A stretch of DNA of 64,000 nt from Rhodocollybia butyracea (Eukaryota > Basidiomycota > Agaricomycetes > Agaricales > Omphalotaceae): assembly GCA_015501585.1 (NCBI GenBank), contig JADNRY010000199.1, positions 1 through 64,000 on the forward strand. The letters are read 5' to 3'. The stretch's first letter is position 1. Each line of letters starts with the position of its first letter. Below the pieces are notes generated by a model. It did no database searches, was not told the DNA's origin, and saw nothing but the letters and a program-made list of their open reading frames with translations. Made by a program: the position numbers and the translations under genes. This document shows positions 54,526 to 64,000 of this stretch, piece by piece.

Positions 54526-55679
54526 ATGGTCTCCAACGCTTTTCCTTCTGAGTTTGCGAGCTATGTCGAGTCTTTGTCGTTCCCAACCGCAACGACGTCC
54601 TCACATGACCCGTATAACTCTGTGAACACCAGCTACGCATTGAATGTACGTGATCACTTTGCTTGCGTTGTTGCGAAAACGATGCTAACTGGTATACCGG
54701 CGCGTTTGTAGATTGCGGGGCCGGGGGTGTTAGTGCGGCATCAATACTATGAACACCGGGACTCACCCTCGTTGAGTCCACCGAGCCCACCGAAAAGAAC
54801 AACAATACCGTTGCCGCAACAGGAATCACACTGGGGGCAAGCCGACGGTATCAGGGAAGGGATCCCGCACCCTGGACTTCGTTTAACGATTGAACCAGCG
54901 GCGTCCGAGTCTTCGAATTTGCTTTCGCCGCTGGAGTCAGACTGGTTGGCCTTGCCATCAGTTTCTGCTTCTCCATGCTGGACATCGGAGTCTACGACAC
55001 CCGACGCGATGTTGAATGAAACTCTTGTTTCACCATCGTTGTTGCTGTCGCCATTCATGCCACCGTCTCGACGCCAAAGTTCGCCCCCAAAGTTCCAACC
55101 TTTGTCACCTTTGCCCAGGTATTCAAGTCTGAGAACCTTCTCGTCGCCAGATGATCAAGGGCATTCGACGCCGATGATAGAATGTCAGTCGTCTATCACC
55201 GACTATCCTCCTGAATCCGAATCCCGCTTCATCCGTCCTCATCCAACGGTACGTCCTTTTAGCCTACTAATTGCCTCTCATCCACAGCATCTAATACCCA
55301 AGATTGTGTTTTCCAGGATGAAAAATCCAACCTAAGGTATTACATGCAGCGGACGCGATTCCCCCAGCAGCAGCCCATCGACCTGCCATCGCTGTCCTTG
55401 CAGTCACAGTCCGGTCATTCCCAATTCGCGTCCGAATTCGAGTCTGTCGTTGATTCTTCTGCCGCCGTTCGACACAACTTCACGACCCAATTCATTCGCG
55501 ATGACGGACTCCCCATTGTTCATTCCAGTCGTCTTCGTAAGTTATCAGATCCATTTGGTTCTGGAAGACCAGCACAACACGCACCGTCGTTCCGCAAGAG
55601 CACGAAGAGACCATCAATGTCCCTTCCAGAAGATTACAGTCCAGCGAAGAAGGCGTGTGTACGTTCAGTGAGAAACTGA
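54526..55679 (+). CDS. Ser/Pro-rich protein of unknown function, three exons
   Basis: The ATG is at 54526. Exon 1 is MVSNAFPSEFASYVESLSFP and about 20 more residues. The intron (about 54646-54711) has a GTACGT donor and TTTGTAG acceptor. Exon 2 (to about 55250) is Ser/Pro-rich with acidic patches. A second intron with GTACGT and CCACAG (about 55251-55289) leads to exon 3: SNTQDCVFQDEKSN, then MQRTRFPQQQPIDLPS, ending with a basic tail RKSTKRPSMSL and AKKACVRSVRN, probably a nuclear localisation signal. The phase at the second junction is off by one, so it may have a frameshift. The sequence is disordered, with no domain. A decayed duplicate lies at 45870-47640. Confidence 0.5.
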
Positions 55680-57400
55680 GGAACACGATTAGTCCTCACC
55701 CATGCTTTTCTAACTTTACCTCGTTTCTGTGTCCATGTCCTATCCTATTCTCCATGTTCTCCATGCTAGCCCTTGTTATTTCCGTCCATCGCTTTGTGTC
55801 AATTTGCTTTTGCTTTCGCTCCTAAACCTATAAATATTGTTCGAGATTATTTATCGTAATTGATCTTTGAAAACCTGAAAACTTGCCTAAGATTCCTAGC
55901 TTCAACGTTCACGGCCAGAGCGACGGAGTTGAAGAGGCCAGAGAAGACCAAGAAGAGAGAAAAGAGCGACAAAAACAAGCTGTGAGATGGATGAGATGAG
56001 ATAAAAAGGCAAACCGTGAGAACTGGCGCTAATTCGAAACTTCCCGATTTGGGTTACAAAGTTTTATGGCCATTGCCTTCGAATGGCGCGTTTTATGCAC
56101 CGAAAGTACTTCATCTGGGTCAACGTTAGGAGGTGCCTACAACCTCGTTGTCCTACCCCTTGGAAACACACGGTCTTCACGCCCGATTTAGCGGAAATAA
56201 ATGGCCCACCCGTCCACGTTTGAGAATGGCTAGTCTTGGGATGTGTAATATATATAAGAACGCGACTCACCCATTGTGACTTGAGCTTGAGCTCGTATCG
56301 TTGAAAGAAATACATTGAATATCCTGCAGTGTATACACGTTAGCTCGTCAAGAATTTCCTGTTATATTCAACTACTTGCTCTGCGTACGTAGCGTGCATC
56401 AAGAATAGCTGTACTAGTTCGTCCTTTTTGGCCTCTTGGAGCTCCACACCCAGTATGTCGCGATAGATTCCAAAGAGGTTCCGAGTTCACGATTACCGGT
56501 ACCTTTAGGGCCCGAGATTGCTAGTTGGTTTGATTGTGAGCTGGTGAAGTGGTTGTGGGCGGGTTGTGGTGTAGTGATAATCAAGCAACATAGGCGGTTT
56601 CGGTTCGAGCTTGAAGCTTTGAGGTTTGATAAATGATAGCCCGTCGATATCTGTATACAGGATAGTCTTGAACTTCTAGTGGCTGCGTCCAAGGTAATGT
56701 ACAACCCTAAAGCAAGATTTCTTGAGATTCCAATGGTCTAGTGACAAGTGAGGCGTTAGTAGAATTTGATTGGACAGAATGGGCACATACCTGAAGACGA
56801 GGTGTTTGCTGTCCAGTTTGGTGCGAATCGAATTACTACGGCTTGTGTATTACGGATGTTCCAAAAACGCACAACTGGAAGAAAAGATGTGAGACCAGCT
56901 GAGACCAGCGCGTTCCTTGTCTTTGGATAAAGAGTGGTGCACTGGTGTTTTGGAGCACGCGTTGGCTGGCGAGGTGACTTTCAACAATCAAACCAGTAAA
57001 ATGAGGGAAAATGCTGCATAAATTCAAGATAAAAAATATCCGTTGTAACAGACAGAAAGGTAGATATCGTTGAGCGCTGAGTGTGAAAATCTGAAATTTG
57101 AAATATATAATTATAAGCAATCCCTGCTACCATCATCATGTAGACAACAACACGACTTCACCAGGCGCCAGCAACTCCAGCTACACTCATAAAGCTCAGA
57201 ATTCCAAAATATAAACACCAGCTTCTATTCTGTTCACTGCTTGCTTTGGTCTTTGTTGCCGATTTCTCGAAACTTCCGGCGTAAATCTTGTTTTACAGTC
57301 TGTGGACAGGAGGTTACTTGGTTTTCAATTTGGCTTTCCACGCATCTCAGGTCAGGAAGTCATTACTGCACTCGGAACTCGTGCTGAATTTGGAGCAGAG
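55680..57400. other. Duplicated flank and gene-poor interval
   Basis: 55680-56480 is the 3' flank shared with 47000-47640. From 56480 to 57400 only short frames occur, on both strands, without motifs. Confidence 0.4.
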
Positions 57401-57402
57401 TC

Positions 57403-58054
57403 ATGTTGAAAGTCGGAGGCGATGGAAAATCCAGAGATGATGGGAATATGGAGCTGGTTTTCGGATGCTGCTGCGCCGGTATTCTCCTGGTAATAAAGAA
57501 AAGGACTCTACAGGATCTCTATGCTCCATCATTAGCATCTGTCTTCACTTACCTGCAATGCGACACGCTGCCTCCTAGGCATTCTTGGATGGTCACAGGA
57601 ATCGACCTAACACAGCAAATACGCCCGCTCCTGCGCGATGTTCGAGCGTTGGATACTGGACTCGACTTTCTCCGCTGTATTATTGGCGCTCACAGACCTG
57701 GCTTGCGGTCTCTTCTAGCCCGAGCGCTTTGGATCTGACCAGCCAGATACACCTTTCGCTGATCATTGACCACGCATCGCCGGATTCTTCTAGAACACAA
57801 AATCGCGTTCAGCAGCAACTGCGCGAACTATAATGATTCTCGTGCGTGTTCATTGATTAATACTTACGATAGCTGTTTAAAGGCTTCCCTAGTGTTTCGC
57901 TATGATGCTGGAGTATCTCGAACGGCTTGGCGGAGCTTCAAACGTTGTTTTCACTGCTTGATCCCTACGTTACCTCTAGGACGGCGTTTCGCTATGACGC
58001 TGAATTGTCTTGACACTTTGCTAGAGCTTCGTAGCTGGGGGCTTGAACCTTGAC
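57403..58054 (+). other. Possible remnant coding region, unassigned
   Basis: Overlapping plus-strand frames of 82-111 codons (57403-57738, 57585-57833, 57766-58053) could be pieces of one spliced gene; a GTAATA...CCTAG intron-like segment lies at about 57489-57579. No domain is recognised. Confidence 0.2.
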
Positions 58055-58853
58055 GTTTCTGCTGATCTTGTGTCACCGCACTTCCACATCTCAACTCTAT
58101 GGTATTTCGATGGCACAAACGGTTATTATTTGTCCTCCATCATGGTGATACAAAGGCAAGAATAGGTTGCGGGATAGGTTGCGGGACCGTCCCATACAGT
58201 GATGGCGCCATCTAAATCACGTGCCACATGACTCACCACGAATCGACCAGTGTTCTGGCGTTCTCTGGACCACTAACGCTCTTGACGAGGATTGAATACC
58301 ATCTAGCGCATGAAGAAGCCAAAGTAACGCTGTCCGAGCTCTAGGTCATCCAGGCGCCCAGAAAATTTCAGGCATCGAGTTGTCATTTCGTCGCAGCAAT
58401 TCTCTAGTTCCATGGGTCAAACGGAAGCCTGATAGGACACGCGCCGCAGCTCACTTTTTAGCTCCAGGTCCTGACAATCTCACTCGAGGATTTCCAGCTG
58501 TGCTCTTTTGAGCGCATGATTTCGATTCGGTTTGTGTTGGCCGGGCAGAAGAAGCTATAAGAGATGTAAAGAATCCGAGCCGTGGATGGAAGATTTTTCC
58601 TGGAGTCACCTGGAGCGGATAGAGCGGGTTTTGGGTGAGTTTTTTGTCTCGTAAAACCCAGTGAAAGAGCTCATATCTTCAGCAGGCATTAAGCAATTGG
58701 CACGTCAAGAGCGAGATGGAAAGTACGACGCCGTTATTCTGGGTCACGGTTTCTAGGAATTTTTCCAATGTCAACTAGCGGAGCTTTATCCGAAACCCTT
58801 CAACGACTCTTTTCTTTCTTTACTACCTTCAAACCGCTGCAACTGCTGCAAAT

Positions 58854-59058
58854 ATGAGTCAAGACCTTGAAAAACTCGAAAAAATGTCGGCGGAAAGGTG
58901 TGTTTGCTATTGTTGAACAAATTGGATTCGTCTGGTTAATATATCTTCGTATCGTTAGGCGCTTCCATCCCTACCACCACGCACTCAACCGACGCCGAGA
59001 GGAAGCTTTGAATGAGCTCTTTCTCGAGCAAAGCCTTCAAGTTCCAGTGCGTGGTTGA
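58854..59058 (+). CDS. Small two-exon ORF, about 47 aa, doubtful
   Basis: ATG at 58854. Exon 1 encodes MSQDLEKLEKMSAE; the 61-bp intron is 58898-58958 (GTGTGT...GTTAG); exon 2 encodes RFHPYHHALNRRREEALNE and more, to a TGA at 59058. The charged helical composition and clean splice sites favour a real peptide or the start of a decayed gene. It is unrecognised. Confidence 0.3.
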
Positions 59059-62000
59059 TATCTACAGTCACGTAAAAACATTTTTTTACCTCGACCCTCT
59101 TAGGATACAACTCTGCCTGTTGTCAATAATGCCAGAGAAAACGATAGATACCCTCGATTCTTATTCCTGGTACGTTCGAGCAACTGAACCACTGTATTTT
59201 ATGTTTTCTCTACTGACTGTCTTCGTTAGTTAATTATCATATGGATAGCGCTTAGAATCTTCAAGTATCCCTTGTTTGAGGTCATTATCGCGCTCAACTT
59301 GTAGATTCGGTACGTTCGTCATACTGTTTCTTTTTCGTTCCATTCTCTAACCGTTTTTCCACAGAAAAAGTTTGCGTTGTACTTATGCGAAGAAAAATCC
59401 AAGCTAGCCATCGGGCCTCTATAATATTTAGTAATGCAAATGTATAATCACTGGAAAAATGAATCAGTTGTCTTGTCCTTTGAAGGCGAAACGCCCCACC
59501 CAACTCTGCAGCTTCTTATTCTGCCGATTTATGATTGGCAACACGCAAACGAGTATCCTCTTCGCAAAAGCGGCAACATCCCTAGCCAGGCAACTGATTC
59601 GATAAGCTTCATTTCCCCTCTTTTTCCGTTCCCCTACATGTATGCATTCTAATACTTGTTGTTTTCCTCGCGCCAGTGGGAAGTGAATTATTTCACTGGG
59701 TACACAGAAGACAAATCAATGGTTATAATGGTTTATCGCCCCAAAAATGATGCTAATTTTGAATTTACGCGACACAGCGAACGCGCACAAAACGCACGAC
59801 TTCTGAAGTAGTAGCAATGTCACTTCAAATGCGTAGAAAACAATCTGTCATGCTTCGATTTCAAATTTCAACCAAGAGAGAACTTATCCCCTCCTCGGGC
59901 TCCTCTCATCTTACTCAAAGTCCCACTACCGGAAGGCCCATGGTTCTGTTCTCAGTGTTCTGTTCCCCAGTACTTTTGAGTGTGTTTACTCCCAAGTTTA
60001 AAGTTATCTATTGTTTGCCACAAACTTGTGCTCGCCGGTTCACTTGTTAGTAACCCGCGCGAGGTGTCAGCTGCATATTTGCATTTCAAGCAGTACAGTA
60101 TCGTTATTCTAGTCATACGCAGGAGGTGGGGGCTCGAAAACCCTCCTCTGCCTTATTTCTTCCATTTCCATGTGCCATGCGCAGGATCTCCACTTCCTCT
60201 CTCAAACTTGCTGCTGCATTATCAGTACATACTCTAAGCAGCAATCACAAGCATCCAAATATTAGTACACTGTTGTAGGAACTCACCATTGCCTGGGCCG
60301 TATGGCACTGTACCAACCACTGGGGGTGCCCAAGCTTGCAGATATAAAGATTGAAATTCACAGTGAGTATCCTCCTCAAAGAATCAGCCTGATGCATGAT
60401 CCAGAAATTGGCCCTTATGCAAATACTTCAACTGCAGTGGGCCCTAGGCCTCTTATCTGGACTTGCGAGTGTGGGCCATCACGCAAGCGCGTGGCAGGTA
60501 CGAGTCCTGCAACCTGCAGCTGGGCATAGGATCACAATTTTCTGAGCACTTGGCAACGACAATGGATAAGACCCAGTCAAAAGTCCAGATGGCCAGGCTG
60601 GACCAGAGCATGTAAAAATGAAAATGTTGGCACGATCTGCTGTCATCCGCTCTGGTCCGAAAAATTGTACACTTGACTGAAGTCAAGATTTGAAGATGCA
60701 TAATAGTCAGCATGTTGTATGCACCAAAAACAAGCAGGGTAATAGAAGACAAAGGTGCTACTGATAAAAGCAATAAATACGGTGAAGGAAACAGAGGGCA
60801 AATGAAAGCTCACACTGAAGACATTGAAATACCGAGGAGGTAAAGAGTGGAGTCTCAAATAGGAGATAAACGCCGTGTGGCGAAAGAACATCACACACAT
60901 GCATCAAACCATGAATCCATGCCACAGACTGGAACAGAGACGGTGTTTAGCACAAGTGAAGAGAAGAATGAAATATCAGCAAAAGCAGCAGTATGCGAAG
61001 GAGGTTTCATGCCTTAGTCCTTCTGGATATAGATGGATATCACTGTAAACTTGTAGTTCAACTCACCAATATTGCAGCGAAAGAACAAAGAAACCACAAA
61101 TCCCTGAACTGCACATGCATGGATAGAAAGTTGCACTTCAAGTAGCACATAAAAGGTAAACAAGAAAACAAGAAACAAAGTGGAATATCGAGAAGCTGGA
61201 ATTTGGTAGGAATCTGAACACGGAGGAGATGAGCCAACCCGAGGTCACATGGCAAATGCTTTGACATCCCAAATATATCGAAACTAATCTCCTTATTGGG
61301 TCAACCCGATTTAGACAAAAGGAAGCCTAATTCGGATAAATTCCCACGCGAAACCGGCCATAAGGACGAGCCTTCATTACATTCAGGACTCGTAATAATG
61401 CACAACGCCGTCAGCATTAGCATCAAGAAAGTCTTAGAAAGAATAGTAGCACCCCTACTTAGTACCACTGCAGAGCACAATAAAAAACAAAGGGGGCTGC
61501 ACATGCTCTAACTTCTCCCAGACTCTTGCTGGTGCTCAGCAGCAGCAGATGATCGCCAAAAGTGCCCACATGCCCAGCGGGTGAACAACTCTCCATGTCC
61601 AAAGGTGCTCTGTGTGCCTAGTCTCAACCTAGTCTCAATTTAAAGGCTTTGCTTGCTAATCCCTATGCAAACAACTTGCGCCAATGAGGATGGAGAGGTA
61701 GATAAGATAATATTCAATAAAATCAACACGTGACAGCAATTGAGATCCGGGAGGGCGAAAATCAAAAAATGAACCATGCCGTTCCCGAGTGCGCTAACCA
61801 GCACCTGGAAAACTGCTTTTTATGGCCCGAATGCTTGGAATCGATGACAATAGTCCTCGTGGAGTGGTACTAATATCTGATTGTCGGTTGTAATATATGG
61901 CATGATACTATTTGATTCACCACTCCTTTTTGAGTGTCGACAGCGGTAGAAGGATGGAGTACCTGCCTAATCTACTAAGCCATATAACCTTAGTGGATTA

Positions 62001-63540
62001 GGCGCCATATTATCTTAACATCAACAAACATTGCTCCTTGGGCAGGACTACAATATTGTTAATTGATAGCCCTCGGGAGAAGGAACAAGATACCTGGATA
62101 CACCACCCATGATCTCGCCGTTAATGGTAAACACGCCACCGTTCTGCAAATTTGTTGCACTCTGATGGACCATTGTATTTGAATATCTCTCGTATCGGTG
62201 TCGGTGACTGTTCCAGCGGTAAGGAGCATCCAATCTGGAATATGATGAGTAATAAGGCTAATCAAGATTCAAGTAACCACTGATTTACTAAATACTTGCG
62301 GGATTTGCCTGTGGTTCCTTCGTTGCTATCAAATGGCAAACCAAAAGGCGGAGCTGAATACAATAATGTTAGAAATACATAGCAATGTTGAACAGACTGG
62401 CTGATGAAGCAGCTTCAGCATACCAAGAAGATTGTTCCGTGTAGATCTAGGGTTGTCGAAGGAGGAACTCGTGCAAGGAGTCCCGCCCTCCGCTATCGGC
62501 GTCCGAAGGAGATGGGACGTGTTTAGGATAGGTTTACGGGCCCCCAAAGGGCTCCAATATTTCTCCTCTTATATTCTATTTACCCTTTTCTTTACATCAA
62601 TTTATTTGATCGTCGCTGTTCTGTCTGCGTAGAGGAGACCAGCTTTCCTTTTCGTTTTGTACTTCGTACGCCTGAGGCAAGTTTATTTATTTATGTCTTC
62701 GTGGAACTAGTACTTACTCTTACACATGTAGATTGGTACTTATTGGTTTCATGGCAGGTAGATATCTATTTGAATACGAGGCGTTTGTACTTCGTACGCC
62801 TCTGAGGATTACATAGTACTTATTGGTTTCACAAGGGTTGATCTAGGGCATACAAATTCAGCTAGGTAGTACTATCTAATTCATTGTCATTGGCCACTCA
62901 GCACATTGCTACTCACGAGATTAAGGTCAAACGGTTTGTCTGCATAAAGGTTGTACATCATACCCCAGGAGTCTGGTGCCCCATATGTTGAAGTCAAATG
63001 GCCAGAAGACATTCTAGCAAGAGCTGAGTTTGCCACGAAGAAATCAAAGAAGAGGCATTTTCCTGGCAGGGAAAAAGTTACTCAGACTTAAATAGACCGA
63101 GTGGATACCAGCAGCCGTGCTTGAATAGACAAATATAAATCTCAGTTGGTTGCACAATTCTAATTTCTTCTTTTACCATCCCCACAACCGTTTTGTAGTC
63201 ATATCGTTTCTTCAAGCTCCTCTGGAAAGCTAGTTTTCATTGTCCTACAGACTCCTATCGGAGTTCTTAGCCCCAATAATGGGTGTGCATTCGGAAGAAC
63301 CCGTGGCTTTCTACTTCAAGTACGATAAGGGCAGGGGTACGAGGATGTTCGGAGGAAGCTTGTATGGAATGATAGATGGCCCATAATATCTCAGGTGATG
63401 ATGTGTAGGGTAGCCCATCGTACTTAGTGATACGAGGGTGGATGCGACGTCAAGATGGATTTGATTTCTTGTTGAACAAAACAATATATACAACTACGCC
63501 TACCGTCTCATTCTAACACTCATTAATATAACAGCTCAAG
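59059..63540. other. Gene-poor interval
   Basis: No convincing gene. Short frames near 60302-60529 and 61296-61511 lack motifs and paralogues. A small direct repeat occurs at 62656 and 62787 (TTTGTACTTCGTACGCCT), each followed by AGTACTTATTGGTTTCA about 75 and 25 bp downstream. Confidence 0.4.
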
Positions 63541-64000
63541 CCCCGAAGTGCCTTCATCTACTCCTTGAATTGACAGTTTTGGTTTCAAAGGAAAACAAAT
63601 GAGTCTAGAATTTTTGCACCTGACCCCTACCCCGCTCTGACACTGCCATGAGGTTCGGGAAGATCTGATACAAACCGAGCGCGATAGCAGGGGCGTTGAT
63701 GACATTGACTTCATCATGGATATAAAAGATGCGTAAGGGATGTGGAGAAAGAGTAGGAGGAATCATAGTTGAGAAAATGATTACTTTGAGTTCGATTGCC
63801 TTGACATCAATTGGATAGCTAAGACTCTCCAAATCTGGACAATGTCTAGCGAAATGCGCCAGTGATTCAAGCGATGATAAATCACCAGCTGAATACATAC
63901 GTGGACCTTTGAGACATAAACCTTTGAGATGAGGCCATGCGCAAGCAATTCTAACTGTTTTCTGGTTTGATACAGGGAGTGGGATCCTATAAGCGAGGTA
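63541..64000 (-). pseudogene. F-box / leucine-rich-like paralogue 3, 3' end, decayed
   Basis: The C-terminal segment of the F-box family: SLESLAHFARHCPDLESLSYPI, then PPTLSPHPLRIF and AIALGLYQIFPNL, matching paralogues 1 and 2 in order. A deletion of one A (A5 where paralogue 2 has A6) shifts the frame at the VQKI codons. The next conserved codon CGA (in L-R-E-Q-N of the paralogues) is TGA here, at 63585-63587. The gene continues beyond the window edge, so the 5' state is unknown. Confidence 0.85.

Noticed and set aside
56540..56630. Possible tRNA (GGTGTAGTGATAATC and GGTTCGAG)
   Set aside because: The B box is only partly matched, spacing is short and no acceptor stem can be formed.
60302..60529. 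75-codon frame (MALYQPLGVPKLADIKIEI start)
   Set aside because: No homologous copy, splice structure or motif could be supported.

Overview
The window is nuclear DNA of a filamentous basidiomycete, most likely an agaricomycete. The evidence is many 42-76 bp GT-AG introns, a KDZ-superfamily transposase, tandem F-box/leucine-rich genes, an NB-ARC/TPR (NLR-like) gene whose N-terminus carries an agaricomycete-type G-A-S-N-F motif, and Ty3 and Ty1/copia retrotransposons. Nothing looks bacterial or organellar. It is a transposon-dominated accessory region: roughly the first 42 kb is repeat-derived, and the last 22 kb carries a few lineage-expanded host-type genes, several of them broken.

Layout. 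1-480: 165-bp tandem repeat. 609 to about 6000: decayed Ty3/gypsy element (no 5' LTR), followed by an LTR fragment in opposite orientation (6018-6587). About 7.1-24.7 kb: one host-like gene (Val/Ala/Pro-rich repeats and a C-terminal PHD-like zinc finger) torn across about 18 kb by inverted LTR-like repeats, a palindrome, several MITE-like elements and a copia element sitting inside one of its 55-bp introns. That copia element (16118-24211, minus strand, target duplication CATGA) was itself hit twice: by a solo-LTR-like element (20516-22034, target duplication ACGT) and by a complete small non-autonomous LTR element with its own ORF (17682-19152, target duplication TATAG). 25.4-29.9 kb: a second, internally deleted copia element. 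30-33 kb: word-repeat elements, a foldback element and a tRNA-like sequence. 34-38 kb: a KDZ transposase gene interrupted by a 652-bp MITE. 38.6-41.7 kb: a KOW-like gene remnant carrying foldback elements, one nested in another. 42.2-45.7 kb: NB-ARC/TPR gene. 45.9-48.8 kb: two plus-strand pseudogenes. 49.5-53.0 kb: two tandem F-box/LRR-like genes. 54.5-55.7 kb: the better-preserved copy of the 45.9-kb pseudogene. 63.5 kb to the end: a third, decayed F-box paralogue.

How it fits together. The left two-thirds is a stratified record of insertions, several datable relative to each other from target duplications and from frames that rejoin when the insert is removed. The most unusual content is (i) the non-autonomous LTR element with a private ORF, (ii) foldback elements with a 2-bp target duplication that is not TA, and (iii) several unrelated repeats each built by iterating one self-complementary word. 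The right third holds the repeat-rich, duplicating gene families (NLR, F-box) typical of fast-evolving fungal regions. All functional assignments come from reading motifs; no database search was run.
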